A DNA stretch of 64,000 bases from Bradyrhizobiaceae bacterium (GCA_020853885.1 JADYXZ010000004.1:186001-250000), one strand, 5' to 3'; shown: positions 16,377 to 28,583, numbered from the stretch's first letter. Translations and numbers: made by a program. Notes: a model not told the origin generated them from the letters alone.

Positions 16377-16451
16377 TCAGCCGTTCGACGGTCGCCGGAT
16401 GTCAATCGTCTGATTGCGTGGTGCGAGGCTCTTGGTTCCTTCCCTCGGCAT
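16377..16451 (-). pseudogene. 24-codon 5' remnant of an unidentified gene
   Basis: An ATG at 16451 with an excellent ribosome site (GGGAGG, 6 bases upstream) opens a frame that stops after 24 codons at 16377. The peptide starts MPREGTKSLA and ends TIDIRRPSNG. The ending resembles the first beta strand of aldehyde dehydrogenases (typically I-x-V-x-N-P-A-T-G-E), so this may be the surviving start of such a gene. That identity is inference from a very short stretch. It follows the IclR gene by 28 bases and abuts the livH remnant. Confidence 0.4.
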
Positions 16452-16479
16452 GGTTGTCCTCCCTCGTTGCGCTCCGGCT

Positions 16480-17304
16480 CTAAAGGCCGGTGAGTGCGCT
16501 TTCGATATTGCGGACCACGTTGACCAGCCGCGGTCCGATGTCGTTCTCGGCGCGCTCGCGCGACAACTGAAACGCGGGCGCGCCGCAATTGAACGCGAAG
16601 ACGCCGGACCCGTCGGCGAGCACGAGCGGCACGCCGACGCCGGTGACGTCCGGCTCCCATTCGCCGACCGAAGTAGTGAAGCCTTTGCCGGCGAGATCCT
16701 TGATCGCGCGCTCGATGCCGGCGCGGATCTTCGGCCAGCGATCGCCTTCCTTGCGGGCGATGTGACCCATCAGGTATTCGCGCTCCTTCGCGGGAAGTGC
16801 GGCGAGGAGCGCGCGTCCCATGGCGGTGGTCGCCAGCGGCACGCGCGAGCCGAGATCGAGCCGCAGCATGACGCCGTCCTTGCCGCGGCAATGCTCGATA
16901 TAGATCAGGTTCAGCCGGTCGCGGCTGCCGAGCGCGACGGAAGCCGCGGCATAGTCGGCGAGCTCCTGCATGTAGGGCCGCGCGATCTGGCGGATGCTCA
17001 TATTGGCGAGCGCCGAATAGCCGATGGAGAGCGCGGCGGGCGCGAGCTGATATTTTTCCAGCCGCTCGATGTGCGTGAGATAGCCGAGCTTCGTCAGCGT
17101 GTAGGTAAGCCGCGACACCGTCGCTTTCGGCAGGCCGGTGCGCGCGACGAGCTCCTGGTTGCCGAGCAGGCCGTCGCGCGGCGTGAACGCGCGCAGGATT
17201 TCCAGGCCGCGCGCGAGCGCGACGACGAACTTGCGGTCGGGTTTGGAAGGGCGCGCGCTCGGTTTGCTGCCGGCGACGTTCCATTGTTCGAACGCCGATT
17301 CCAT
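16480..17304 (-). CDS. IclR-family transcriptional regulator
   Basis: Regulator of about 274 residues. The winged helix-turn-helix is near residues 27-85 (ALARGLEILRAFTPRD, then LLGNQELVARTGLPKATVSRL). The C-terminal IclR effector domain includes LDLGSRVPLATTAMGRALLAAL and the ending region GVGVPLVLADGSGVFAFNCG. The ATG at 17304 has AGAGGAA upstream and is preferred to a TTG at 17334. It is divergent from the pim-like operon and upstream of the deletion junction, so its original target could be either side. A short palindrome lies in the shared promoter region. Confidence 0.9.
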   Translation of the reverse strand: MESAFEQWNVAGSKPSARPSKPDRKFVVALARGLEILRAFTPRDGLLGNQELVARTGLPKATVSRLTYTLTKLGYLTHIERLEKYQLAPAALSIGYSALANMSIRQIARPYMQELADYAAASVALGSRDRLNLIYIEHCRGKDGVMLRLDLGSRVPLATTAMGRALLAALPAKEREYLMGHIARKEGDRWPKIRAGIERAIKDLAGKGFTTSVGEWEPDVTGVGVPLVLADGSGVFAFNCGAPAFQLSRERAENDIGPRLVNVVRNIESALTGL

Positions 17305-17385
17305 GCGCAAAAATTCCTCTGACAGCGTGCCCAATTGACTTCAATCGCAGCACTTTCTAGCGTTCCGGTCAACATGCAGAACGAA

Positions 17386-17402
17386 ATTCCGCAGAGCGAA
17401 AT
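17386..17402. promoter_or_regulatory. candidate IclR-family operator
   Basis: ATTCCGC-AGA-GCGAAAT is an inverted repeat matching at 6 of 7 pairs, in the 148-base gap between the divergent IclR and pimF-like genes. IclR-family regulators bind short A+T-flanked palindromes in such positions. The assignment rests only on symmetry and location. Confidence 0.3.
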
Positions 17403-17452
17403 AAATTGACACGGGAGCGCAGAATCTTTTTGATTTTGGAAGGGAGCAATCC

Positions 17453-19555
<2,103 letters not shown>

Positions 19556-19633
19556 GCACGCAGCGGATGGGGAAGAACGAACTCGTGGAAGCAGAGCAAC
19601 AGCAACGCACAACAACCGCTGCGGAGGTCGCCC

Positions 19634-20809
19634 ATGCGTGAAGCCGTCATCGTTTCCACCGCCCGCACGCCGATCGGCAAGGCCTATCGCGGCGCGTTCA
19701 ACATCACGCACGGCGCGACGCTCGGCGGTCACGTGATCAGGCACGCGGTCGAGCGCGCGAAGCTCGATCCCGCGGAAGTGGAAGACGTGATCATGGGCTG
19801 CGCGCTGCCGGAACGGGCGACGGGGCAGAACATCGCGCGGCAGGCGGCGCTACGCGCGGGCCTGCCGGTGACGGCGGGCGGCATGACGGTGAACCGCTTC
19901 TGTTCGTCGGGCCTGCAGACGATCGCGCTGGCGGCGCAGCGCATCATGACCGGCGAGGCGTCCGTCCTCGTCGCGGGCGGGCTCGAGAGCATCAGCCTCG
20001 TGCAGGACGGCAACTTCCCGAGCGTGGCGGATCCGTGGCTCGTCGAGCACAAGCCGGACATCTACATCGCCATGATCGAGACCGCCGACATCGTCGCCGA
20101 GCGCTATCAGGTGACGCGCGAGCGGCAGGACGAATTTGCGGCCGAGAGCCAGCGGCGCACGGCGGCCGGGCAGGCGGCCGGACGGTTTGATCAGGAGATC
20201 GCGCCGCTGCCGAGCGTGAAGAAGGTCGTCAACAAGGAAACGAAAGAAGAGAAGCTCGAGAACGTCACGCTCGCGAAGGACGAGGGCAACCGGCCCGACA
20301 CGACGATCGAGAGCTTGCGCGGGCTGCAGCCGGTGCGCGAGCGCGGCTTCGTCACGGCGGGCAACGCGAGCCAGCTTTCCGACGGCGCCGCGGCTTGCGT
20401 CGTGATGGAGGCGAAGCTCGCGGAGAAGAAGGGGCTCACGCCGCTCGGCACGTTCCGCGGCTTCGCGGTGGCGGGCTGCGAGCCGGACGAGATGGGGATC
20501 GGGCCGGTGTTCGCGGTGCCGAAGCTGCTCGACCGGCACGGGCTGAAAATCTCCGACATCGATCTGTGGGAGCTGAACGAGGCGTTCGCGAGCCAGGTGC
20601 TTTACTGTCGCGACCGGCTCGGCATTCCGCAGGAGCGGCTCAATGTCGACGGCGGCGCGATCTCGATCGGCCATCCCTACGGCATGAGCGGTGCGCGCAT
20701 GACCGGCCACATTCTCATCGAAGGTCACCGTCGCGGCGCAAAGCGCGGCGTCGTCACCATGTGCATCGGCGGCGGCATGGGCGCGGCGGGACTGTTCGAG
20801 ATTCATTGA
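19634..20809 (+). CDS. pimB: acetyl-CoA acyltransferase (thiolase), PimB-like
   Basis: Thiolase of 391 residues catalysing CoA-dependent cleavage of 3-oxoacyl-CoA. The acylated cysteine is in [16 protein letters not shown] near residues 87-102. The second active-site motif is [19 protein letters not shown] with the catalytic His, and the third Cys is in [14 protein letters not shown] at the C-terminus. GGAGG precedes the start. It lies 78 bases after pimF and provides the last step of the beta-oxidation cycle encoded here. Confidence 0.9.
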   Translation: MREAVIVSTARTPIGKAYRGAFNITHGATLGGHVIRHAVERAKLDPAEVEDVIMGCALPERATGQNIARQAALRAGLPVTAGGMTVNRFCSSGLQTIALAAQRIMTGEASVLVAGGLESISLVQDGNFPSVADPWLVEHKPDIYIAMIETADIVAERYQVTRERQDEFAAESQRRTAAGQAAGRFDQEIAPLPSVKKVVNKETKEEKLENVTLAKDEGNRPDTTIESLRGLQPVRERGFVTAGNASQLSDGAAACVVMEAKLAEKKGLTPLGTFRGFAVAGCEPDEMGIGPVFAVPKLLDRHGLKISDIDLWELNEAFASQVLYCRDRLGIPQERLNVDGGAISIGHPYGMSGARMTGHILIEGHRRGAKRGVVTMCIGGGMGAAGLFEIH

Positions 20810-20811
20810 AG

Positions 20812-20912
20812 ACGTCGTGGCCGGGCTTGTCCCGGCCATCCACGTCTTCATGGTTGGAGAATTGAAAAAGACGTGGATGCCCGCGACAAGTGCGGGCATG
20901 ACGATGGGAGAG
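20812..20912. repeat. palindromic intergenic repeat, family C
   Basis: Two arms fill the 107-base gap between pimB and pimC. The first carries GTGGCCGGGCTTGTCCCGGCCA and the second ACGTGGATGCCCGCGACAAG with its own GCCCGC/GCGGGC stem. The ends AAGACGT and ACGTCTT are in inverted orientation. A related element occurs near 28750-28826. Such repeats between co-transcribed genes can act on mRNA processing. Confidence 0.7.
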
Positions 20913-20916
20913 ATCG

Positions 20917-22113
20917 ATGGACCTGCGCTTCACGCCCGAGGAGATCGCCTTCCGCGAGGAAGTGCGCACGTTCATCCAGACGAACCTGCCGGAAGATATC
21001 CGCCGCAAGATGGTGGAGGGCCGGCGTCTGGTGAAGGACGATTTCGTGCGCTGGCAGCGCATCCTCAACAAGCAAGGCTGGGCGGTGCCGCATTGGCCGC
21101 AGGAATGGGGCGGCACCGGCTGGACGCCGATCCAGCAATACCTTTTCCTTGAGGAGTGCCAGAAAGCGCCGGCGCCCGACCCGGTGCCGTTCGGCACGCA
21201 GATGGTCGGGCCGGTGATCATCGCGTTCGGCAACGAGGCGCAGAAGAAGCGGTTTCTGCCGCGCATCGCCAATATCGACGACTTCTGGTGCCAGGGCTTT
21301 TCCGAGCCGGGCGCGGGCTCCGACCTCGCATCGCTGAAGACCGCGGCGAAGCGCGCCGGCGACCATTACGTCGTCAACGGGCAGAAGACGTGGACCACCT
21401 ACGCGCAATATGCCGACTGGATCTTCTGCCTCGTGCGCACCGACCCCGCGGCGAAGAAGCAGGAAGGCATCTCGTTCCTGCTGATCGACATGAAGACGCC
21501 CGGCATCACGGTGCGGCCGATCCAGACGATCGACGGCGGGCACGAGGTGAACGAGACGTTCTTCGACGACGTGAAGGTGCCGGTGGAGAACCGCATCGGC
21601 GAGGAGAACAAGGGCTGGCACTACGCGAAGTTCCTGCTCAGCAACGAGCGCACCGGGATCGCGCGCGTCGGTATCTCGAAGGAGCGCATCCGGCGCGTGA
21701 AGGAACTCGCCTCGATCGAGCTCGACGGCGACCGGCCGCTGATCGAGGACGAGCGCTTCCGCGTGAAGGTCGCGAGCGTCGAGGTGGAGTTGAAGTCGCT
21801 GGAGATGCTGCAGCTGCGCGTGGTGGCGGCGCGGAGGAAGGGCGACAACAAGCCGGACCCGGCGTCGTCGATCCTGAAGATCAAGGGCTCGGAAATCCAG
21901 CAGGCGATCACCGAGCTTGCGCTGCAGGTGGTGGGTCCCTATGCGCTGCCCTACGACCCGGATGACGATCCTCTGCGCAACGAGCCGCCGATCGGGCCGG
22001 ACTGGGCAAACCCCATCGCGCCGGCGTATTTCAACATGCGCAAGGTCTCGATCTATGGCGGCTCGAATGAGATCCAGAAGAACATCATCGCCAAGGCAGT
22101 GCTGGGGCTGTGA
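20917..22113 (+). CDS. pimC: acyl-CoA dehydrogenase, PimC-like large subunit
   Basis: FAD-dependent acyl-CoA dehydrogenase of 398 residues introducing the alpha,beta double bond. The N-terminal helical domain begins MDLRFTPEEIAFREEVRTFI. The FAD and substrate motif is WCQGFSEPGAGSDLASLKT near 126-144. NGQKTWTTYAQYADWIFCLVRTD and EENKGWHYAKFLLSNER follow. It is very like the Rhodopseudomonas pimeloyl-CoA dehydrogenase large subunit as I remember it, and it is followed, as there, by the small-subunit homologue. Confidence 0.88.
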   Translation: MDLRFTPEEIAFREEVRTFIQTNLPEDIRRKMVEGRRLVKDDFVRWQRILNKQGWAVPHWPQEWGGTGWTPIQQYLFLEECQKAPAPDPVPFGTQMVGPVIIAFGNEAQKKRFLPRIANIDDFWCQGFSEPGAGSDLASLKTAAKRAGDHYVVNGQKTWTTYAQYADWIFCLVRTDPAAKKQEGISFLLIDMKTPGITVRPIQTIDGGHEVNETFFDDVKVPVENRIGEENKGWHYAKFLLSNERTGIARVGISKERIRRVKELASIELDGDRPLIEDERFRVKVASVEVELKSLEMLQLRVVAARRKGDNKPDPASSILKIKGSEIQQAITELALQVVGPYALPYDPDDDPLRNEPPIGPDWANPIAPAYFNMRKVSIYGGSNEIQKNIIAKAVLGL

Positions 22114-22124
22114 GCTGTGATGAA

Positions 22125-22237
22125 CGCCTCATGGTTCGAGACGCCCTTGCGCCTCATCCTGAGGAGCCGTGCGAAGCGCGGCGTCTCGAAGGATGAGGCG
22201 CGAGGGTTCCTCACCATGAGGCTCGTATTATCGGAAG
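22125..22237. repeat. nested palindromic repeat, family A
   Basis: An outer pair (CTCATGGTTCGAGACGCC and CCTCACCATGAGG) flanks an inner element running from CCTCATCCTGAGGAGC to GTCTCGAAGGATGAGG. It fills most of the gap between pimC and pimD, within the operon. Confidence 0.75.
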
Positions 22238-22250
22238 GATACCGGGGCGA

Positions 22251-23399
22251 ATGGATTTCGGGTTGAGTGAGGAGCAGCGGCTCCTGAAGGACAGCATCGA
22301 ACGCCTGCTGGCCGACCGCTACGACTTCGAAGCGCGCAAGCAATTCATGCAGTCCGCCGAAGGGTGGAGCCGCGAGCTGTGGCAGCAATATGCCGGGCTC
22401 GGACTGCTCGGGCTGCCGTTCGAGGAGAAGCACGGCGGCTTCGGCGGCGGGCCGGTCGAGATCATGATCGTGATGGAGGCGTTCGGGCGCGCGCTTGCGC
22501 TCGAGCCGTTCGTCGCCACGGTGCTCTTGGGCGGCGGGCTCTTGCGGCGCGCAGGCAGCGACGCGCAGAAAGCGGCGGTCCTGCCCAAGGTCGCGGGCGG
22601 CGATCTGCTGCTTGCCTTCGCGCATGCGGAGCGGCAGTCGCGCTACGATCTCGGCGACGTGCTCACCGCCGCGAAGCGCGACGGGGCGGGCTATGTGCTC
22701 GAAGGCGCGAAGTCGCTCGTGTTACATGGCGACAGTGCCCACCAGCTTGTCGTTTCCGCGCGGGTGTCGGGAAGCCGCAAGGACCGGGAGGGGATTGGTC
22801 TCTTCCTCGTCGATGCGAAGGCCGAGGGTATTTCTCGGCGCGGTTATCGGACCAATGACGGACAGCGCGCGGCGGAGATCGCATTCGAAGGCGTGAAGGT
22901 GGGCGCCGACGCGGCGCTCGGCGAGCCGGGCAGGGCGTTTCCGGTGATCGAGCGCGTGGTGCATGAGACGATCGCCGCACTGGCCGCGGAGGCGGTCGGC
23001 GCCATGACGGCGATGCACGAGATGACCGTCGATTATCTGCGCACGCGCAAGCAGTTCGGCGTGCCGATCGGCAGCTTCCAGGTGCTGCAGCACAAGGCCG
23101 TCGACATGCTGGTCGCGATCGAGCAGGCGCGCAGCATCATGTTCTACGGGACGATGATGGCGGAAGAGCCCGACGCAGAGACGCGGCGCAAGGCCCTGTC
23201 CGCCGTCAAGGCGCAGATCGGCCGCTCCGGGCACACGGTCGGGCAGATCGGCACGCAGCTTACCGGCGGCATCGGCGTGACGATGGAATATAAAGGCGGG
23301 CATTATTTCAAACGGCTCGCCATGATCGACACGATGTTCGGCGATGCCGACCATCATCTCGCGGCGCTCGCGCGCATGGGCGGGCTCGCAGAAACATAA
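22251..23399 (+). CDS. pimD: acyl-CoA dehydrogenase, PimD-like small subunit
   Basis: Acyl-CoA dehydrogenase of 382 residues that starts [26 protein letters not shown]. The central region differs from the large subunit: [20 protein letters not shown] stands where GSDL motifs normally lie. The C-terminal domain has [23 protein letters not shown] and [21 protein letters not shown]. It is expected to form a heteromer with the PimC-like protein and act on dicarboxyl-CoA thioesters. The pair arrangement is visible; the substrate is inferred. Confidence 0.87.
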   Translation: MDFGLSEEQRLLKDSIERLLADRYDFEARKQFMQSAEGWSRELWQQYAGLGLLGLPFEEKHGGFGGGPVEIMIVMEAFGRALALEPFVATVLLGGGLLRRAGSDAQKAAVLPKVAGGDLLLAFAHAERQSRYDLGDVLTAAKRDGAGYVLEGAKSLVLHGDSAHQLVVSARVSGSRKDREGIGLFLVDAKAEGISRRGYRTNDGQRAAEIAFEGVKVGADAALGEPGRAFPVIERVVHETIAALAAEAVGAMTAMHEMTVDYLRTRKQFGVPIGSFQVLQHKAVDMLVAIEQARSIMFYGTMMAEEPDAETRRKALSAVKAQIGRSGHTVGQIGTQLTGGIGVTMEYKGGHYFKRLAMIDTMFGDADHHLAALARMGGLAET

Positions 23400-23407
23400 G
23401 GGAGCGC

Positions 23408-24634
<1,227 letters not shown>

Positions 24635-24656
24635 CGGCAATGGGGAGCGAAGCGCG

Positions 24657-25286
24657 ATGCAGCCGATCAAGGTGTGGGGCCGGGCGAACTCGGGCAACGT
24701 CAAGAAGGTGCTCGTGGTCGCGGAGGAGCTGAACATCCCCTACGAGCGCATCGACGCCGGCATGCAGTTCGGCGTCGTCGATACCCCGGAATACCGCAAG
24801 CTCAATCCGAACGGCCGCGTGCCGACCATCGAGGACGGCGATTTCGTCCTTTGGGAGTCGCACGCGATCTGCCGCTATCTCGCGATGAAATACGGCGGCG
24901 AGGCGATCTATCCCGCCGATCCGGCGGTGCGGGCGAGCATCGACCGCTGGCTCGACTGGGTGCATTCGACGCTGGTGCCGGTGGACTTCCCGGTATTCTG
25001 GGGCACGATCCGCACGCCGCCGGAACAGCGCGATGCCGCGGCGATCGCGGCGAACACGAAGAAGCTCGCCGACGTTTTGCAGATCCTCGAGGAGCGGCTC
25101 GCCGGCCGGCAATATATCGAGGGCGATCGCGTAACGCTCGCCGACCTCGTGCTCGGCATTTTCGTTTATCGCTATCTCAAGAACCCGCACCTTGAGCGGC
25201 CGCAGCAGCCCAATCTCGCCGCCTGGTGCGAGCGCATGCGGGTGCGGCCGAGCTATCAGAAGTGGGTGGACGAGCCGCTGACTTAG
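24657..25286 (+). CDS. glutathione S-transferase-like protein
   Basis: The 209-residue protein begins with a thioredoxin-like domain, VKVWGR-type in form (KVWGRANSGNVKKVLVVAEEL). Then come the cis-Pro loop NGRVPTIEDGDFVLWES and AICRYLAMKYGG. From about residue 85 it has the helical GST domain with IEGDRVTLADLVLGIFVYRYL. It starts 22 bases after the acyl-CoA dehydrogenase and is the last gene before a large hairpin. A role in detoxification or in handling an activated intermediate is possible; the substrate is unknown. Confidence 0.88.
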   Translation: MQPIKVWGRANSGNVKKVLVVAEELNIPYERIDAGMQFGVVDTPEYRKLNPNGRVPTIEDGDFVLWESHAICRYLAMKYGGEAIYPADPAVRASIDRWLDWVHSTLVPVDFPVFWGTIRTPPEQRDAAAIAANTKKLADVLQILEERLAGRQYIEGDRVTLADLVLGIFVYRYLKNPHLERPQQPNLAAWCERMRVRPSYQKWVDEPLT

Positions 25287-25290
25287 TCCG

Positions 25291-25383
25291 CCTCATGGTG
25301 AGGAGCCCCTGCGCCTCATCCTGAGGCGCCGTGCTGCGCACGGCGCCTCAGGATGAGGCGCAGGGGCGTCTCGAACCATGAGG
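25291..25383. repeat. family A repeat with a perfect 28-base hairpin, convergent terminator
   Basis: Left arm 25306-25333 and right arm 25339-25366 are perfectly complementary over 28 bases around a 5-base loop (CTGCG). Outside them CCTCATGG (25291-25298) pairs with CCATGAGG (25376-25383). It is the most symmetrical copy of the family and lies between the converging GST and scfR-like genes, where it can end transcription from both sides. Confidence 0.85.
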
Positions 25384-25392
25384 CGGGTGGGG

Positions 25393-26871
25393 TCAAATTT
25401 CCCGTGCGCTTTCGAACATGAAGGGCGAGACGCCGCGGGTGGTCTCGTCGAGCACGAGCGGGCGGGTGATGGGCGGCTCGGCGCGCTGGCTGCAATTGGT
25501 GCGCTCGCAGAGGCGGCAATTGACGCCGATCGGCGTCGCCTCGGCGTTCTCGAGGTTCAGCCCCGCCGAATAGACGATGCGCGGCGCATATTTCATCTCG
25601 CAGCCGAGCCCGATCGCGAAACGCGGCTGCGGCTGCGCGTAGGGGACGACGGCGCGGCGAACGGTCTGCGCGATGGAGAAATAGCGGGTGCCGTCCGGCA
25701 ACTCGATGATCTGCGTGATGATGCGGCCGGGCGTGTCGAAGGTCGCGTGCACGTTCCAGAGCGGGCAGGTGCCGCCGAATTTCGAGAACGGGAAGGTGCC
25801 GGAGGAGAAGCGCTTCGACACGTTGCCGGCGTGGTCGACGCGCAGCATGAAGAACGGCACGCCGCGCGCATTGGGCCGCTGCAGCGTGGTCAACCGGTGG
25901 CAGACCTGCTCGAAGCCCGCGCCGAAGCGCTGCCCCAGCACGGCGATGTCGTAGCCCAAAGCTTCCGCCGCTTCATGAAAGCGCCCGTAGGGCATGATCA
26001 ACGCGGCGGCGAAATAATTGGCGAGCGACATGCGGAAGAGCCGCCGCGCGGGATCGTCGAGCTCGCCGCTCTTCTTCACGATCTCGTCGATCTGCGTGCC
26101 GGCTTCGACGAGCGCGATCTGGAATGCGATCTGGAACACGCGGCCCGGCGCGTCGATCAGCTCGGAGAGATGCAGTTGCCGCTGGTGGCGCACCCAGCGG
26201 CGCAGCGTGTCGCGCATTACGTCGATCGGCAGCACGCGCACGAGCGTGCCGTGCCGCTCGCGCAGCCGCTCGGAGAGCGCGCGGAAGAGATCGTGGCCCG
26301 GGGTGTCGAGCTCGTCGCGGAGTTTTTCCGCCGCGGTTTCCAATGACGGAAAGTGGTTACGGTTCTGCTCGATCAGGTCGCGCACGCGCTCGACCGGGTT
26401 CGCCTCGTAGGGCGCAGCCTCGTCGCGTCCGGCGAGGCGGGCGGCGGCCATGGTCTCGCCGCGGCGGGCCTCGGTGTAGGCGCGATAGAGCCGTTGCACG
26501 GCGGCGGCGACGTCGGGGCAAAGCTCGGCGAAGTCGCGCAATTCCTGCTTCGGCAATTCGATCGGCCGGAACAGCGCGTCGCTGAAGATCTCGTTCAGCT
26601 CGACGAAGGCGCGGTCCTTGTCGGCTGCGGCAAGGTCGCGCAGGTCGATGTCGTAGGTTTCGGCGAGCTTGAGCAGGATCTGGGCGGTGACCGGGCGCTG
26701 GTTGCGCTCGATCAGGTTCACGTAGCTCGGCGAGATGCCGATTTCTTCCGCCATCTGCGTTTGCGACAGGCCGAGCTGCCGGCGCAGGCGGCGGAATCGC
26801 GGGCCGATGAACAGCTTGCGGCCGGAACCGGCCTCGTTCCCGGCCCCCTTTCCGGCCTCTGGCTTTGACAT
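25393..26871 (-). CDS. XRE/ScfR-family regulator with IrrE-like and DUF2083 regions (RamB-like)
   Basis: Transcription factor of 492 residues. The helix-turn-helix at about 27-80 reads LRRQLGLSQTQMAEEIGISP then YVNLIERNQRPVTAQILLKL. A central IrrE/ImmA-like region covers about 170-300 but I see no HExxH metal motif. The C-terminal region has a conserved cysteine cluster (GVNCRLCERTNC). The family includes the short-chain fatty acid regulators PrpR, MccR and RamB, which control acetate, propionate and glyoxylate metabolism. Divergence from aceA supports that role. The N-terminal 20 residues are low-complexity and the ATG at 26871 is the natural start. Confidence 0.88.
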   Translation of the reverse strand: MSKPEAGKGAGNEAGSGRKLFIGPRFRRLRRQLGLSQTQMAEEIGISPSYVNLIERNQRPVTAQILLKLAETYDIDLRDLAAADKDRAFVELNEIFSDALFRPIELPKQELRDFAELCPDVAAAVQRLYRAYTEARRGETMAAARLAGRDEAAPYEANPVERVRDLIEQNRNHFPSLETAAEKLRDELDTPGHDLFRALSERLRERHGTLVRVLPIDVMRDTLRRWVRHQRQLHLSELIDAPGRVFQIAFQIALVEAGTQIDEIVKKSGELDDPARRLFRMSLANYFAAALIMPYGRFHEAAEALGYDIAVLGQRFGAGFEQVCHRLTTLQRPNARGVPFFMLRVDHAGNVSKRFSSGTFPFSKFGGTCPLWNVHATFDTPGRIITQIIELPDGTRYFSIAQTVRRAVVPYAQPQPRFAIGLGCEMKYAPRIVYSAGLNLENAEATPIGVNCRLCERTNCSQRAEPPITRPLVLDETTRGVSPFMFESAREI

Positions 26872-26882
26872 CTTTTACAATC

Positions 26883-26900
26883 TCACAAAGGGAATTGTGA
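26883..26900. promoter_or_regulatory. candidate operator between scfR-like gene and aceA
   Basis: TCACAA-N6-TTGTGA is a perfect 6-base inverted repeat 12 bases upstream of the regulator start, suited to autoregulation. Which protein binds it is unknown. Confidence 0.35.
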
Positions 26901-26919
26901 AGATTTGACACTATAGCAC

Positions 26920-26935
26920 GATTTGCAGATTTGCA
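26920..26935. promoter_or_regulatory. tandem GATTTGCA boxes upstream of aceA
   Basis: Two exact adjacent copies of GATTTGCA, with a related GATTTGAC at 26902-26909, lie in the 149-base divergent promoter region. The reverse complement TGCAAATC resembles the TTTGCAAA core described for RamB sites in Corynebacterium. Binding by the adjacent RamB-like protein is an inference. Confidence 0.4.
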
Positions 26936-27020
26936 TACTTCCCAAATCATGCCGGGAAAAGTTATGGCCGTGAGGACACTCACTTCCGGCCGTTGTAACG
27001 GCTGTATGAAAGGAACGATC

Positions 27021-28325
27021 ATGGCCAAGCAGACCCTTTCCGGCATCATCCCGAGCGCGCCGGTGGGCCGTTTCGACGGCATCGAGCGCCCGTACTCGGC
27101 GGACGACGTGATGCGGCTGCGCGGCTCGTTCCAGGTCCGCCATTCGCTGGCCGAGCGGGCGGCGAACCGCCTGTGGCTGCAACTCACCAACGAGCCCTAT
27201 GTGGGCGCGCTCGGCGCCGTCACCGGCAACCAGGCCATGCAGATGGTCCGCGCCGGCCTGCAGGCGATCTATCTCTCCGGCTGGCAGGTGGCGGCCGACA
27301 ACAACAACGCGGGCCAGACCTATCCCGACCAGAGCCTTTATCCGTCGGATTCCGGCCCGGAGCTCTGCCGGCGCATCAACAAGACGCTCATGCGCGCCGA
27401 CCAGATCGAGCACGCCGAAGGCGGCGCCAAGCGCGACTGGTTCGTGCCGATCGTCGCCGACGCGGAAGCCGGCTTCGGCGGGCCGCTCAACGCCTTCGAG
27501 ATCATGAAGAACTACATCGAGGCGGGTGCGGCGGCCGTGCACTTCGAGGACCAGCTCGCCTCGGAAAAGAAGTGCGGCCACCTCGGCGGCAAGGTGCTGA
27601 TCCCGACCGCGGCGCACGAGCGTAATCTGGTCGCGGCGCGGCTCGCGGCCGACGTCTGCAGCGTGCCGACGATCGTGATGGCGCGCACCGACGCGGAGAG
27701 CGCGCGGCTCATCACCTCCGACATCGACGAGCGCGACCGCGAGTTCATCACCGGCGAGCGCACGGCGGAAGGCTTCTATCGCCTGAAGGAGGGCACCGGC
27801 CTCGCCCACTGCATCAAGCGCGGGCTGGCATTCGCGCGCTACGCGGATCTGCTGTGGTGGGAGACCTCGCATCCGAATCTCGACGAGGCGCGGGAGTTCG
27901 CCGAAGCGATCCATCGCCAGTACCCGGGCAAGATGCTCGCCTACAACTGCTCGCCGTCGTTCAATTGGCGCGCCAATATCGACGAGGCCACGATCGCGAA
28001 CTTCCAGCGCGAGCTCGGCGCGATGGGCTACAAGTTCCAGTTCGTCACGCTCGCCGGCTTCCACAGCCTCAATCACGGCATGTACGAGCTCGCCCGCGGC
28101 TACGCGGCGCGCGGCATGACGGCCTACTCGGAGCTGCAGGAGGCCGAGTTCGCTTCCGAGCGCAACGGCTACACGGCGACGCGCCACCAGCGCGAGGTCG
28201 GCACCGGCTATTTCGATCTCGTGAACGTCACCATCAACGGCGGCGCCTCCTCGACCACCGCGATGTCGGAATCGACGGAGACGGCGCAATTCGAATCCGG
28301 CCGCATGCCGGTCGCGGCGGAGTGA
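27021..28325 (+). CDS. aceA: isocitrate lyase
   Basis: Cleaves isocitrate to glyoxylate and succinate, the first step of the glyoxylate shunt used for growth on acetyl-CoA-yielding substrates. The 434-residue length matches the short bacterial class. The signature KKCGHLGGK lies at 183-191 with catalytic Cys185. [34 protein letters not shown] provides the Mg and substrate residues, and [10 protein letters not shown] the late active-site loop. The ATG at 27021 has AAAGGAAC upstream; a longer in-frame ATG at 26931 lies inside the regulatory region. It serves the acetyl-CoA output of the beta-oxidation genes next door. Confidence 0.96.
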   Translation: MAKQTLSGIIPSAPVGRFDGIERPYSADDVMRLRGSFQVRHSLAERAANRLWLQLTNEPYVGALGAVTGNQAMQMVRAGLQAIYLSGWQVAADNNNAGQTYPDQSLYPSDSGPELCRRINKTLMRADQIEHAEGGAKRDWFVPIVADAEAGFGGPLNAFEIMKNYIEAGAAAVHFEDQLASEKKCGHLGGKVLIPTAAHERNLVAARLAADVCSVPTIVMARTDAESARLITSDIDERDREFITGERTAEGFYRLKEGTGLAHCIKRGLAFARYADLLWWETSHPNLDEAREFAEAIHRQYPGKMLAYNCSPSFNWRANIDEATIANFQRELGAMGYKFQFVTLAGFHSLNHGMYELARGYAARGMTAYSELQEAEFASERNGYTATRHQREVGTGYFDLVNVTINGGASSTTAMSESTETAQFESGRMPVAAE

Positions 28326-28347
28326 TCCTTCGGGAATGGAGAGAACC

Positions 28348-28557
28348 ATGGCGATCAACCGGTTCTGGGTTCTTGGCGGCGAATACACGTCCACTCGTTT
28401 CGACGAGCTGATCGCAGGCACCGAGCGGCTGTTCGGCCCGTTCGGCGCGCGGCAGGAGGCGGAGCGGACCTGGCGCGAGGTTTCCGAGCGCCACCGTCCC
28501 CAATGCACCGTGCGCTTCTCGATCGTCGAAGAACGGGCGCTGGCTCCGGCGCGCTAA
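28348..28557 (+). CDS. DUF4170 small protein
   Basis: Small protein of 69 residues beginning MAINRFWVLGGEYTSTRFDEL and ending in a conserved VRFSIVEE strand. It includes GPFGARQEAERTWREVSERHRPQC. The pattern matches the alphaproteobacterial DUF4170 family. The ATG at 28348 has GGAGAG upstream; an ATG four codons earlier is the alternative. It starts 23 bases after aceA and is followed by a strong terminator, so it is probably co-transcribed with isocitrate lyase. Function unknown. Confidence 0.82.
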   Translation: MAINRFWVLGGEYTSTRFDELIAGTERLFGPFGARQEAERTWREVSERHRPQCTVRFSIVEERALAPAR

Positions 28558-28583
28558 GGGCAACCCTCTTACGCGCCCAGGCG

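Noticed and set aside
15869-17353. One 494-codon frame joining an Arg-rich N-terminal part to a permease C-terminus.
   Set aside because: The first two thirds are the out-of-frame reading of the IclR gene. Only the last part resembles LivH, so it is treated as a truncated remnant.
17406-17434. TTGACA with TTTGAT 17 bases downstream, as a pimF promoter.
   Set aside because: The start point would fall on the ribosome-binding site, leaving an implausibly short leader, and the -10 match is weak.
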